NCBI RefSeq assembly: GCF_051487185.1
Contig: NZ_JAHVDK010000009.1
Coordinates: 124,001-188,000, forward strand
DNA: 64,000 nucleotides
Origin: Inquilinus limosus_F
Lineage (GTDB): Bacteria; Pseudomonadota; Alphaproteobacteria; DSM-16000; Inquilinaceae
Direction of reading: 5' to 3'
The position numbers and the translations under genes are program-made. Of this stretch, positions 17,215 through 26,199 are shown in pieces. The notes beneath the pieces were generated by a model, which saw only the letters and a program-made list of their open reading frames with translations, was not told where the DNA came from and searched no databases. The stretch's first letter is position 1. Every line of letters starts with the position of its first letter.

Positions 17215-17853
17215 ATGCGCTTTCCGAAATGCCTGATCGTGGTCGGCCTGGCTGCGGCGGTCGCGTCGTGCCAGTTCGACAGCTCGCGGAACACGATCGG
17301 CGGGGCGGCCGCGGGCGGCCTGGCCGGGGCCGGGATCGGCGCCCTGGTCAGCGGCGGCAATCGCGGCGAGGGCGCCCTGATCGGCGCCGGCATCGGCGCG
17401 CTCGCGGGCGGCGCCCTCGGCGCCTATATGGACCGGCAGCAGGCCGATCTGCGGCGCAACCTCGCCGGCACCGGCATCGACGTCACCCGTCGCGGCGACA
17501 ACCTGATTCTGGACATCCCGGGCGACGTCACCTTCGCCACCGATTCCGCGACCATCAAGCCGCAATTCTACGGCCCGCTCGACAGCGTCGCGGCGACGCT
17601 GAACCAGTACACCGACACCTATATCGACGTGATCGGCCATACCGACAACACCGGCCCGGCCGAATACAACCAGCGGCTGTCGGAGGCGCGGGCGCGCTCG
17701 GTCGCCGACTACATCTCCTCGCGCGGGGTCTATCCGCCGCGGATCAACATCGGCGGTGCCGGGGAAACCCAACCGATTGCCAGCAACGCCACGGCCGCGG
17801 GGCGGCAGGAGAACCGGCGGGTGGCGCTGACGATCCGGCCGTTCGGGCAGTAA
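17215..17853 (+). CDS. OmpA-family lipoprotein with glycine-zipper region
   Basis: Outer-membrane-associated protein of 212 aa. The N-terminal signal ends in a lipobox-like VASC with Cys19. Residues 27-75 form a glycine-zipper stretch (GGAAAGGLAGAGIGALVSGG) seen in YiaD/OmpA-type proteins. Residues about 100-210 are an OmpA peptidoglycan-binding domain with DVIGHTDNTGPAEYN and LSEARARSVADY, containing the diaminopimelate-contacting Asp and Arg. ATG 17215 has a GAGGGAGGG site. Together with the upstream transglycosylase it forms a small cell-wall group. Confidence 0.92.
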   Translation: MRFPKCLIVVGLAAAVASCQFDSSRNTIGGAAAGGLAGAGIGALVSGGNRGEGALIGAGIGALAGGALGAYMDRQQADLRRNLAGTGIDVTRRGDNLILDIPGDVTFATDSATIKPQFYGPLDSVAATLNQYTDTYIDVIGHTDNTGPAEYNQRLSEARARSVADYISSRGVYPPRINIGGAGETQPIASNATAAGRQENRRVALTIRPFGQ

Positions 17854-17895
17854 TCCCCGGACCAGAGCCAGCAGCTCATCGCACCATAGCCCAGC

Positions 17896-18465
17896 TCACC
17901 GCATGCCGCGGGCGATGCGGTCGGCAAGCTCGCCCAGGGCATCGCTCATGGCCCGGACCTGGGCGGCGATGGTGTCGTCGGCCGGGCGGCGGGTGATGCG
18001 GGCGGTCTCGGTCTTCGGCCGGCCGCCGGCCTTGCGCAGCACGCGCCACTGCGCCTCCAGCACGATCGTGCCGTCGGGATCGGGATCGAATCGGCCGAGC
18101 GCGAGCTCGATCGTCATAGCCTCATCGCCGGACAATGTCCGGCTGGTGGTGACGACCGAGCCGGCCGGGAGGCGCGCAGCCAGGTCGTCGGCCAGCACCC
18201 GCTGCACCATGTTGGCCAGCGGCTCGCCCCAGCGCTCGAACTCGTCGACGCCGAGCTCGACCGTACCCGAACGGCGGACGATCTGGGGCCGGTCGAGATA
18301 TTTCGGAATCTCGACCGCCGCCACCGATGCCGTCACCGGCCGACCGCCGACGGCCGTGCCCGGCACCACCGCCAGGGTATAGACCTTGGGCGGCGGCGAG
18401 GAGCAGGCGGCGAGCGCCGTGCCGGCCAGCAGGACGGCGAGGGCGGCGCGGCGGGACAACATCAT
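17896..18465 (-). CDS. pqiC: PqiC-type lipoprotein (ABC-transport auxiliary family)
   Basis: Outer-membrane lipoprotein of 189 aa that completes the PqiAB envelope lipid-transport bridge. The signal ends LAGTALAAC with Cys21; the mature part begins PPPKVYTLAVVPG, the standard opening of the DUF330/PqiC family. The start ATG overlaps the pqiB stop (TGATG), so translation is coupled. A second ATG follows directly at 18462. Gene order pqiA-pqiB-pqiC supports the call. Confidence 0.9.
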   Translation of the reverse strand: MMLSRRAALAVLLAGTALAACSSPPPKVYTLAVVPGTAVGGRPVTASVAAVEIPKYLDRPQIVRRSGTVELGVDEFERWGEPLANMVQRVLADDLAARLPAGSVVTTSRTLSGDEAMTIELALGRFDPDPDGTIVLEAQWRVLRKAGGRPKTETARITRRPADDTIAAQVRAMSDALGELADRIARGMR

Positions 18466-20180
18466 CAGTTCAGCCCTTGTGTCTTGCCCCGGATCAGCGA
18501 CTCGGGGTGCTGCTCGAGATAGTCGGTGAGGACGCGGACCGAGCGCAACGTGTCGTCGACCTGGCTCATCAGCCGGGTCAGGTCGCGCTTGAAGGTCGAG
18601 TCCGAGCCATAGCCCTGGTTGATCGAGCCGAGCGTGCCGGAGAGCCGCTGCACCGCCTGCTGCGCCGTGGCGAGGAGCGGCGGCAGCTTCTCCATCGTCG
18701 GGCGGAGATCGGCGCTGGCCTGGTTCAACAGCTGCTGGGCCGAAGCCAGGGCGCCGGCGAGCGAGCGCAGCGACTCCGTGATCTCCGGTGAGGCGGCCAA
18801 CGTCTCGAAGGATTTCAGCGTCGCATCGGCCTGTTCGACCAGCTTGTCGAGCGGCAGCGCCGCGACCCGGTCGAGGATGCCGTTGATCGAGCGCATGGCG
18901 CTGTCGAACTGTCCCGGTATGCTCGGGATCACCAGGTAGCGATCGCCCGTGCCCAGCTCCGCTGGGGCGGCGTCGGGGACCATGTCGAACGTGACCACCA
19001 TCTGTCCGGTGAGCAGGTTGCCGGTCTTCAGCTGGGCCCGCAGCCCTTGCCGGACCAGCGACGCCACATTGGCACCGGTGCCGAAATTCCGGTCGGTGCC
19101 GACCAGCTCGATCCGCTGCGGCTCCACCTCGATCGTCACCGGGATCCGGGCCCGGCCGGCCGCGGCGTCGTATTGCAGCCGGACATCGGTGACCTCGCCG
19201 ATCTTGAGGCCCTGCCATTCGACCGAGGCGCCTGGCGCGAGGCCGCCGACCGACCCGTCGAAATACACGAGATAGGGCAGGCGGACGGTGTAATCCGCCT
19301 CCTGGCTGCTGGTGGCGTCCTTGTAGAGGGTAAAGACGGTGTCCGCCTTGGCGGGAGCGCCGCTGCGGGCGGTGGCCGGGGTGTCGAAGGCGATGCCACC
19401 GGCCAGCACCGCCGCGAGGGATTCCAACTCGAACTTGAAGCCCTGCGGCCCGGTGGTGAGCGAGATGCCAGCGGCGTTCCAGAACCGGGTGCCGTCATAG
19501 ATGTATCGGTCGTAGGGCGCCCGGACGAAGGCATGGATGGTGACCCCGGCTTCGAGGTCGGCGGACTCGTAGCCCGTGACCTCGCCGACCTGCACGCCGC
19601 GGAAATAGATCGGCGAGCCGGGACCGACCGAGCCGATCTGATCGGCCTTGAGCACATAGGCCGTGCCCGGCACCCCGGCCCGCACCACCGGCGGCTCCTC
19701 CAGCCCGGTGAAGTGGCGCTCGCTGTCGCCCGGACCGGGGTCCAGCTCGATATAGGCCCCCGAGAGGATCGTGCTCAGACCGGAGATGCCGCCGGTCGCG
19801 GAGAGCCGCGGCCGCACCACCCAGAACCGGGTGCCCTGGCGCAGATGCGGCGCTGCTTCCTTGGTCATGTCGGCCGTGAGCTCGACATGGCTCAGATCCT
19901 CCGACAGGGCGATGCTCTTGACCGTGCCGAACACCACCTCCTTGTGCTTGATCAGGGTCTTGCCGGCTTCCAGCCCGTCCGCGGTCTGGAAGCTGATGGT
20001 GATGGTCGGCCCCTTCTCGGAGAAGGTGACCCAGGCGAGATAGACCCCCACGAGCGCCGCCACGATCGGCACCAGCCAGATCGGCGACAGCCGGCGCCGG
20101 CGGTCGATGCGTGGTGCGGGCGGTGCCGGCGCGGGCGGTGTCGGCACGGCCGTATCGCGCAGGATCTCAGCCTCGGTCAT
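18465..20180 (-). CDS. pqiB: Paraquat-inducible protein B (MCE-domain protein)
   Basis: Periplasm-spanning MCE protein of 571 aa. One N-terminal transmembrane anchor (about 30-50, LSPIWLVPIVAALVGVYLAWV) is followed by three MCE/MlaD domains (starting near residues 55, 165 and 295; note GPTITISFQTADGLEAG, GSPIYFRGVQVGEV and GASVEWQGLKIGEV) and a long C-terminal helical region. In E. coli, PqiB forms a hexameric tube carrying lipids between membranes. Length matches the family (546 aa in E. coli). It overlaps pqiA by 14 nt and pqiC by 1 nt. Confidence 0.95.
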   Translation of the reverse strand: MTEAEILRDTAVPTPPAPAPPAPRIDRRRRLSPIWLVPIVAALVGVYLAWVTFSEKGPTITISFQTADGLEAGKTLIKHKEVVFGTVKSIALSEDLSHVELTADMTKEAAPHLRQGTRFWVVRPRLSATGGISGLSTILSGAYIELDPGPGDSERHFTGLEEPPVVRAGVPGTAYVLKADQIGSVGPGSPIYFRGVQVGEVTGYESADLEAGVTIHAFVRAPYDRYIYDGTRFWNAAGISLTTGPQGFKFELESLAAVLAGGIAFDTPATARSGAPAKADTVFTLYKDATSSQEADYTVRLPYLVYFDGSVGGLAPGASVEWQGLKIGEVTDVRLQYDAAAGRARIPVTIEVEPQRIELVGTDRNFGTGANVASLVRQGLRAQLKTGNLLTGQMVVTFDMVPDAAPAELGTGDRYLVIPSIPGQFDSAMRSINGILDRVAALPLDKLVEQADATLKSFETLAASPEITESLRSLAGALASAQQLLNQASADLRPTMEKLPPLLATAQQAVQRLSGTLGSINQGYGSDSTFKRDLTRLMSQVDDTLRSVRVLTDYLEQHPESLIRGKTQGLN

Positions 20181-21393
20181 GGTTCTCTCCCGCCGCGTCC
20201 CACATCAGGCGCGGATCGAAGGTCATGGCGGCGATCATGGTGATGATCACCACCGCGGCGAAGGACACGGCCCCGATCCCGGGCTCGATCGTCGCCAGCC
20301 GGCCGAGCTGGACCAGGGCGACCAGGATCGAGAGCATGAAGATGTCGATCATCGACCAGCGGCCGACCGCCTCGACGATGCGGTAGATCACCGTGCGGTT
20401 GCGCAGCTGCCCCCTGGCGCCGCGCTGGGTGGTGACCAGGAGGTAGATCAGCCCGACGAGCTTCAGCACCGGCACGGTGATCGAGGCGAAGAAGACCAGC
20501 GCCGCCAGTGGCCACATCCCGGCATCGGCCAGCTCGATCACGCCGCTCATGATCGTGTCGGGCGCGCCGCTGCCCAGCGAGATCACCGTCATCACCGGGA
20601 AGAGGTTGGCCGGGATGTAGAGGATGATCGCGGTCACCACCAGCGCCCAGGTGCGGGTCAGGCTCTCCGGCCGGCGGCGGTGCAGCGCGGCGCCGCAGCG
20701 CGGGCAGGCGCCGTGGCCGGAGGGCGGGAGGTTGGAAACCAGGCCGCAGCCGTGGCACAGGCAGGCCGGGCGATGTGGATCGACCGGCGGCCGCGGCGGC
20801 ACCAGGCCGCGCCGCTCGAATTCCCGCCACACCGTCTCGGTGTCGAGGCTGGTGCCGGCGGCGATGATCGCCAGCATCAGCCCGCCGACGGAGTAGAGGC
20901 CTGGCCCGACGACGACGGTGGCGAGGTCGATCAGCTTCACATAGGCGACGAAGACGCCGAGCAGATAGACCTCGACCATCGCCCAGGGGCCGAGCAGGTC
21001 GGCCCAGCGGTAGAGCCGCGGCAGCCAGCGCGGCGGGCGCCTGAAGCGCAAGCCGCCCAGCACCAGGAACAGGGTGCCGAGCCGCAGCGCCGGGGCGACG
21101 AACATGGTCAGCGCCACCACCGCCGCCAGCTCCCACAACCCCTGCCCGTACAGCGCGACGATCCCCGTGACCAGGCTGGCGCTCTGCACCCGGCCGGAGA
21201 TCTCCAGCGAGAGGAAGGGCAGGAAATTGGCCATCAGGAGCAGCACCAGCCCGGCGCAGGTATAGGCGAAGGCATGGTCGAGCGAGCTGGCGCGGAACCG
21301 CTGCAGCGTCGCGCCGCAGCGGATGCAGCGGGCCGCGGTGCCGTCCGGCAGCGTCGGTACCGCATGCCGCAGCCCGCATTCATGGCATTCCAT
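20167..21393 (-). CDS. pqiA: Paraquat-inducible protein A (inner-membrane)
   Basis: Inner-membrane protein of 408 aa built from two tandem PqiA repeats. Each repeat begins with a zinc-ribbon-like pair of CxxC motifs: CHECG near residue 3 with CIRCG near 23, and CHGCG near 213 with CPRCG near 231. Each is followed by about four membrane spans. It is the membrane partner of PqiB in lipid trafficking. It is the first gene of pqiABC. The conserved Cys pairs are intact. Confidence 0.94.
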   Translation of the reverse strand: MECHECGLRHAVPTLPDGTAARCIRCGATLQRFRASSLDHAFAYTCAGLVLLLMANFLPFLSLEISGRVQSASLVTGIVALYGQGLWELAAVVALTMFVAPALRLGTLFLVLGGLRFRRPPRWLPRLYRWADLLGPWAMVEVYLLGVFVAYVKLIDLATVVVGPGLYSVGGLMLAIIAAGTSLDTETVWREFERRGLVPPRPPVDPHRPACLCHGCGLVSNLPPSGHGACPRCGAALHRRRPESLTRTWALVVTAIILYIPANLFPVMTVISLGSGAPDTIMSGVIELADAGMWPLAALVFFASITVPVLKLVGLIYLLVTTQRGARGQLRNRTVIYRIVEAVGRWSMIDIFMLSILVALVQLGRLATIEPGIGAVSFAAVVIITMIAAMTFDPRLMWDAAGENHDRG

Positions 21394-21450
21394 CAGCCGT
21401 GCCTGTGACCGAGGAAGCTCTAAGATACCTGTCTGTTCGGCTGGCGTGGC

Positions 21451-21951
21451 CTAATCCTCCAACGTGATCACGACCGCATCGCCGCCCAGGCTGAGCATCA
21501 GGCCGGTCCGCTTGGCCTTGAGACGCATCACCACGCCCTTGTCGTTCCTCAACCAGAGATCCCCGCCGCTCTCTTCGCCGACCGCGAAGCCGTAGCGCCC
21601 CTGGGCATAGGCGCCCTCGAAATCATCGACCCTCCTCAGATCATAGACCTCGCCGGTGGCATCGATGGTCGATACGCCGATGCCGCCGATGCCCAGCCCC
21701 GACACCTTGAACCGATGGGGCCTGCCCTGGAACCGCAGGACGCCGTCGCCGGTGTTGCCGCTGCCGATGAACGCCGCCTGCACCTGGTGCATCTCGACAG
21801 TGCCCGACGGCACCCGGCTCTGCACCGATTCCGAGCTGGTTCCGCCGCCTTGACCGCTGGAGCAGGCCGCCAGCGCCAGGATCGCCGCCGCCGCGGCCGA
21901 CCGGATCGAAATGCCCCAACTGCTCTTGGTTCGAAATGCGCAACCGATCAT
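21451..21951 (-). CDS. Small lipoprotein of unknown function (resembles DUF1134/EipA-type)
   Basis: Exported lipoprotein of 166 aa. The signal ends ILALAAC with Cys30; a Gly/Ser-rich linker follows, and a beta-rich domain (about 50-166) with GVLRFQGRPHRFKVSGLGIGG and ATGEVYDLRRVDDFEGAYA. That pattern resembles the alphaproteobacterial DUF1134/EipA envelope family, but I match it by memory of the pattern only. AAGGAG precedes ATG 21951. It lies 58 nt upstream of pqiA on the same strand and could be co-transcribed with pqiABC. Confidence 0.7.
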   Translation of the reverse strand: MIGCAFRTKSSWGISIRSAAAAAILALAACSSGQGGGTSSESVQSRVPSGTVEMHQVQAAFIGSGNTGDGVLRFQGRPHRFKVSGLGIGGIGVSTIDATGEVYDLRRVDDFEGAYAQGRYGFAVGEESGGDLWLRNDKGVVMRLKAKRTGLMLSLGGDAVVITLED

Positions 21952-22324
21952 CTGAAATGCTCCTTTGTATCGTTCTATCCTGATCCTGGCTCCTGTGCCG
22001 CTCAGCGACCGCGGCGGAAGCCGGCGCCGCCGTCACGCCGCCGGCCTGGCGACCCGAATCATCCCGGCTGGGGGCGTATTCCTGTTACAACGAAAGACGA
22101 GGGATCGCTTACTTCATGGCCGCGATAAATCCTGGCCCGTCCCCCTTCATAAACTCTTATCGCTTCATCGGGTTATTATCACCGATGCTCAAAATGGCCA
22201 CAAGGTCGATGCGTCCCCAATCCTTCGACCAAAGGCGGAGATCCCACGCGACGGGTTCACAACCCGAACGGGCGCGCGCTAGGCTGTTTGCCGGACATAA
22301 AGATCCGCCACGGGAGGAACGGCC
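21952..22324. other. Intergenic region upstream of acoABC
   Basis: 373 nt between divergent genes. It must hold promoters for the small lipoprotein and for acoA. I looked for a -24/-12 sigma-54 promoter, the usual acetoin-operon type, and found none with GG-N10-GC spacing. An AT-richer stretch around 22140-22200 (cttcataaactcttatcgc, gggttattatcacc) is the likeliest promoter zone. No RNA gene is seen. Confidence 0.5.
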
Positions 22325-23293
22325 ATGCAGTTGAGTCGCGACGACCTTTTGCGTGCCTATCGCCAGATGCGCCTGATCCGGGAATTCGAGGATCGGGTCC
22401 ATCTCGAATTCGCGACGGGGGACATTCCGGGCTTCGTCCATCTCTATGCCGGTGAGGAGGCCAGCGCCGTCGGCGTCTGCCTGCACCTGACCGACCGCGA
22501 TTCCATCGCCAGCACCCATCGCGGCCACGGCCACTGCATCGCCAAGGACTGCGACCCGGTGGCGATGATGAAGGAGATCTACGGCCGCCGCGACGGGCTG
22601 TGCGGCGGCAAGGGCGGGTCGATGCATATCGCCGACCTGTCCAAGGGCATGATGGGCGCCAACGGCATTGTCGGCGGCGGCCCGCCGCTGATCTGCGGCG
22701 CGGCGCTGGCGGCCAAGACGCTCGGCACCGGCGGCGTCGCCATCGCCTTCGTCGGCGACGGCGGCTCGAACCAGGGCACCACCTTCGAGGCGATGAACCT
22801 GGCCACCGTGTGGAAGCTGCCGGCCGTGTTCGTGTTCGAGAACAACGGCTATGCCGAGGCGACCTCGAGCAAATATTCGGTCAGCTGCAAGGACATCGTC
22901 GAGCGCGCGAGCGCCTTCGGCATGCCCGGCGTCCAGGTCGACGGCCACGACTTCTTCGCGGTGTGGGAGGCCGCGCGGGAAGCGATCGAGCGGGCCAGAT
23001 CGGGCAACGGCCCGACCCTGATCGAGGTCAAGCTGAACCGCTACTACGGCCATTTCGAGGGCGATGCCCAGACCTATCGCGCGCCCGGCGAGGTCGACGC
23101 CATCCGGGCCCAGCGCGACAGCCTGGACCTGTTCCGCAACCGGGTCACCGAGGCCGGGCTGCTGGACGCGGCGCAGCTCGACGCCATCGACGCCGAGATC
23201 AAGCAGGAGATCGACCGCGCCGTGGCCAAGGCCAAGGCCGCGCCGGTGCCGGGGCCGGCCGATCTTCTGACCGACGTCTACGTCTCGTATTGA
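22325..23293 (+). CDS. acoA: Acetoin/2-oxoacid dehydrogenase E1 alpha subunit
   Basis: TPP-dependent E1 alpha subunit of 322 aa that pairs with the next gene to decarboxylate/oxidise acetoin (or a related 2-oxo compound). The TPP-binding motif runs from VGDGGSNQG near residue 143 to NNGY near 178. HRGHGHCIAKDCD near residue 62 is typical of AcoA/PdhA. A GGAGG site precedes ATG 22325. It shares family and architecture with pdhA in this window but has a different partner (AcoC-type E2/hydrolase), which supports the acetoin call over pyruvate dehydrogenase. Confidence 0.88.
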   Translation: MQLSRDDLLRAYRQMRLIREFEDRVHLEFATGDIPGFVHLYAGEEASAVGVCLHLTDRDSIASTHRGHGHCIAKDCDPVAMMKEIYGRRDGLCGGKGGSMHIADLSKGMMGANGIVGGGPPLICGAALAAKTLGTGGVAIAFVGDGGSNQGTTFEAMNLATVWKLPAVFVFENNGYAEATSSKYSVSCKDIVERASAFGMPGVQVDGHDFFAVWEAAREAIERARSGNGPTLIEVKLNRYYGHFEGDAQTYRAPGEVDAIRAQRDSLDLFRNRVTEAGLLDAAQLDAIDAEIKQEIDRAVAKAKAAPVPGPADLLTDVYVSY

Positions 23294-23305
23294 GGGAGGC
23301 AGGGC

Positions 23306-24337
23306 ATGAGCAGGAAGAGCTTCCGCCAGGCGATCAACGAGGCGCTGGCGCAGGAGATGCGGCGCGACCCGCGCGTGGTCCTGATGGGCGAGGACGTTTC
23401 GGGCGGCGCCGGCTCGCCGGGTGAGCAGGACGCCTGGGGCGGCCCGCTCGGCGTCACCAAGGGCCTGTACAAGGAGTTCGGGCCGACCCGCGTGCTGGAC
23501 ACGCCGATCACCGAGAGCGCCTTCATCGGCGCCGCCGCCGGCGCCGCGGCCAGCGGGCTGCGCCCCGTCGCCGAGTTGATGTTCGTCGACTTCATGGGCG
23601 TCTGCTTCGATCAGATCTTCAACCAGGCCGCCAAGTTCCGCTACATGTTCGGCGGCAAGGCGGTGACGCCCATGACCATCCGCACCATGTACGGCGCCGG
23701 CTTCCGCGCCGCGGCCCAGCACAGCCAATGCCTGTACCCGGTGTTCACCCATATCCCCGGGCTGAAATGCGTCATCCCGTCCTCGCCCTATGAGGCGAAG
23801 GGCCTCCTGATCCAGGCGATCCGCGACGACGACCCGGTGATCTTCTTCGAGCACAAGGTGCTGTACGACATGGAGGAGGAGGTGCCGGACGAGCCCTACA
23901 CCATCCCCTTCGGCGAGGCGAACCTGGTGCGCGAGGGCGAGGACGTCACCATCGTCGCGATAGGCCGCATGGTGCATATGGCCAAGGCGGCGGCAGAGGC
24001 CCTGGACAAGGAGGGGATCGACTGCACCATCATCGACCCGCGCACGACCTCGCCGCTCGACATGGACACGATTCTGGAGAGCGTGGAGGAGACCGGCCGG
24101 CTGGTGGTGGTGGACGAGGCCAGCCCGCGCTGCAACATCGCGACCGACATCTCGGCCCAGGTGGCCGACCAGGCCTTCGCTTCGCTGAAGGCGCCGATCA
24201 AGATGGTGTCGCCGCCGCATGTGCCGGTGCCGTTCTCGGCGGCGCTGGAGGACCTGTACATCCCCGATGCCGGCAAGGTGGCCGCGGCGGTGCGGACGGT
24301 GATGGGCACGCCGGACCGGCAGGAGGCCGCCGAATGA
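23306..24337 (+). CDS. acoB: Acetoin/2-oxoacid dehydrogenase E1 beta subunit
   Basis: E1 beta subunit of 343 aa forming the alpha2-beta2 heterotetramer with AcoA. It opens with SFRQAINEALAQEMRRDPRV and MGEDVSGG, then TPITESAFIGAAAGAA and AAQHSQ, the expected transketolase-like pyrimidine-binding domain, and ends with the transketolase C domain (DPRTTSPLDMDTI). No lipoyl domain is fused, unlike PdhB at 45.4 kb. It starts 12 nt after acoA and overlaps acoC by 4 nt. Confidence 0.9.
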   Translation: MSRKSFRQAINEALAQEMRRDPRVVLMGEDVSGGAGSPGEQDAWGGPLGVTKGLYKEFGPTRVLDTPITESAFIGAAAGAAASGLRPVAELMFVDFMGVCFDQIFNQAAKFRYMFGGKAVTPMTIRTMYGAGFRAAAQHSQCLYPVFTHIPGLKCVIPSSPYEAKGLLIQAIRDDDPVIFFEHKVLYDMEEEVPDEPYTIPFGEANLVREGEDVTIVAIGRMVHMAKAAAEALDKEGIDCTIIDPRTTSPLDMDTILESVEETGRLVVVDEASPRCNIATDISAQVADQAFASLKAPIKMVSPPHVPVPFSAALEDLYIPDAGKVAAAVRTVMGTPDRQEAAE

Positions 24338-25452
24338 CCGGCACCATCCACCCGATCACCATGCCGAAATGGGGCCTGGCGATGACCGAAGGCCTGCTCG
24401 CTGCCTGGACGGCGGAGGAGGGGGCGCGGATCGAGCCGGGCACCGAGATCGTCGACATCGAGACCAGCAAGATCACCAATGCGCTGGAATCGCCGGTCGG
24501 CGGCACGCTGCGCCGGCGGGTGGCGGCGGAAGGGCAGACCCTGCCGGTCGGCGCCCTGCTCGGCGTCGTGGTCGAGGGCGAGGTCGACGAGGCGGAGCTC
24601 GACCGCTTCATCGAGGCCTTCCAGGCCGAGGCGGCGGCCGCGGCCGAGAGCGCCGCCCCGCCGCCTGAGCCGAAGGTGGTGCAGGCCGGCGGGCGGGCGA
24701 TCCGGGCCCTGGTGACGGGCGAGGGCGACGGCACGCCGATCGTGCTGATCCACGGCTTCGGCGGCGACCTCAACAACTGGCTGTTCACCCAGCCGGCGCT
24801 GACCGGCCGACCGGTCCACGCCATCGACCTGCCGGGCCATGGCGGCTCGGGCAAGGAGGTCGGCGCGGGCGACCTCGCCGCGCTGTCCGGGGCGGTGCTG
24901 GCCTATCTTGACGCCGCCGGCATCGCCAAGGCGCATCTGGTCGGCCATTCCATGGGCGGGGCGGTGGTGTTGTCCCTGGCGCTCGACGCGCCGGACCGGG
25001 TGGCCTCGGCGACGCTGATCGCCCCGGCCGGGCTGGGGGCCGAGATCAATAGCGGCTATATCGAGGGCTTCATCGCGGCGCAGAAGCGCAAGGACCTGAA
25101 GCCGCATCTCGAGGCGCTGTTCGCCGATCCCGAGCTTGTCACCCGCGACCTGGTCGAGGACGTGCTGAAGTACAAGCGCCTGGACGGGGTCGAGGCGGCG
25201 CTGAAGACGATCGCCGGAGCCTTCTTCCCCGGCGGCCGCCAGGCGGTGGCGCTGCGCGACCAGATCGGCGCCGCTCGTGTGCCGATCCAGGTGGTCTGGG
25301 GCATGGCGGATGCGATCCTGCCGGCCGCCCATGCCGACGGTCTGCCGGCCGCGATCCCGGTGCATCGCTTCGACGGCAAGGGCCACATGGTCCATATGGA
25401 GGCGGCGGCCGAGGTGAACCGGCTGATCTCGAGCTTCGTCGGGAACGGGTAA
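24334..25452 (+). CDS. acoC: Acetoin dehydrogenase E2-type protein: lipoyl domain fused to alpha/beta hydrolase
   Basis: 372-aa fusion. Residues 1-80 are a biotinyl/lipoyl domain with lipoyl Lys46 in ETSKITN. A flexible Ala/Pro linker (95-115) follows, then an alpha/beta-hydrolase domain (120-372) with oxyanion loop HGFGGD, nucleophile Ser206 in GHSMGG, Asp near 320 (WGMADAIL) and His near 348 (KGHMVHM). The classical acyltransferase core is absent; this lipoyl-hydrolase layout is the recognised AcoC architecture in acetoin clusters, where the acetyl group is transferred to CoA. It overlaps acoB (ATGA). No E3 gene follows, so it probably uses Lpd from 48.2 kb or another copy. Confidence 0.9.
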   Translation: MTGTIHPITMPKWGLAMTEGLLAAWTAEEGARIEPGTEIVDIETSKITNALESPVGGTLRRRVAAEGQTLPVGALLGVVVEGEVDEAELDRFIEAFQAEAAAAAESAAPPPEPKVVQAGGRAIRALVTGEGDGTPIVLIHGFGGDLNNWLFTQPALTGRPVHAIDLPGHGGSGKEVGAGDLAALSGAVLAYLDAAGIAKAHLVGHSMGGAVVLSLALDAPDRVASATLIAPAGLGAEINSGYIEGFIAAQKRKDLKPHLEALFADPELVTRDLVEDVLKYKRLDGVEAALKTIAGAFFPGGRQAVALRDQIGAARVPIQVVWGMADAILPAAHADGLPAAIPVHRFDGKGHMVHMEAAAEVNRLISSFVGNG

Positions 25453-25478
25453 TGCCAGTGGGACCCGTCGGTCCCTTT

Positions 25479-25564
25479 CCGTCATGGCGAGGCGCGCAGC
25501 GCCGTGGCCATCCAGGGATCGGTGCCGCTGGATGGCCGCGCCCCTTCGGGGCTCGCCATGACGG
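25479..25564. repeat. GTCATGGCGAG-family palindromic repeat, copy 3
   Basis: An 86-nt inverted repeat, nearly the same as the 12.6-kb copy (CCGTCATGGCGAGGCGCGCAG at the left, CGGGGCTCGCCATGACGG at the right). It lies 26 nt after acoC and could act as the operon's end structure. Confidence 0.9.
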
Positions 25565-25711
25565 GTCAACGTTTCCGGGCCGCGGGTATAAGTCAGGCGC
25601 CTCGGCAGACCGGCATCGAGGGCGGAATCTCGGATGAAGCGCTGGACTCGCGATGGCGAATCCAACGCCTTCTCATGTTTTCTTCACCAGCATGGCAGAT
25701 TTCGCGAGATT

Positions 25712-25727
25712 TGTCATTTGTATGACA
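25712..25727. promoter_or_regulatory. Perfect inverted repeat, candidate operator
   Basis: TGTCAT-TTGT-ATGACA, 6-bp arms around a 4-nt centre, 45 nt before the small frame starting at 25772. The shape fits GntR-type dimeric operators. The regulator is unknown. Confidence 0.35.
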
Positions 25728-25771
25728 TAGAGATGGGCTAGTGAATCCCCTGCAAAAGGAAGGGCGGCCCC

Positions 25772-26065
25772 ATGAGATCCATCCGAAATATCGGAGCAAT
25801 CAGAGCAATTTTCAGGGTTTGGGAGGGATATTTCGGAACCGGGGGCTTTTTTCGTAAAGACTGGATTTATTTTGGTCTTGAGTTTTTGTCGCATGAGCAA
25901 TGGCGAATATCTCAGCCAGGCCCGCCACCCGATCCGGCCAGGAGCAATGTCTCGCGGCTCAGCGATCATCGGAAACCGCAAGCGACAGGCGACGTTCGGC
26001 CGAGGCCGACGGTTCTGCCGTCATCGGAGGCGAGAGCCCTTGCTGCGCGCCGGGTGGCCCGCTAG
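25772..26065 (+). CDS. Doubtful small hypothetical protein
   Basis: A 97-aa frame beginning MRSIRNIGAIRAIFRVWEGY. For it: an AAGGAAGG ribosome site 8 nt before the ATG and an inverted repeat upstream. Against it: the second half (from about residue 48) is Pro/Arg/Ser-rich like non-coding high-GC DNA, and no domain is recognisable. Only the first 45 residues look protein-like; it may be a decayed gene. Confidence 0.25.
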   Translation: MRSIRNIGAIRAIFRVWEGYFGTGGFFRKDWIYFGLEFLSHEQWRISQPGPPPDPARSNVSRLSDHRKPQATGDVRPRPTVLPSSEARALAARRVAR

Positions 26066-26199
26066 CCTCCGGATCGCGTGCAAGACGCATCCGGTCCGCG
26101 GGAAGGGCAGCGCCCACTTGCGAGAGAGCCGCGCTTCCTGTGTCGATCCTTCTTTCTGCCCGTTGATGCGGATGCCGGGCGTGTGAAAGGAGGAGTGTC

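Larger units (their letters stand above)
25565..26199. other. Gene-poor, AT-richer interval
   Basis: About 635 nt with long runs poorer in GC than the rest of the window (for example around 25840-25890). It holds a perfect inverted repeat at 25712-25727 and one doubtful small frame (25772-26065). No homology to a known element is visible by eye. Confidence 0.5.

Noticed and set aside
21952..22324. Sigma-54 (-24/-12) promoter for acoABC
   Set aside because: No TGGCA-N-TTGC-like site with GG and GC ten bases apart was found.
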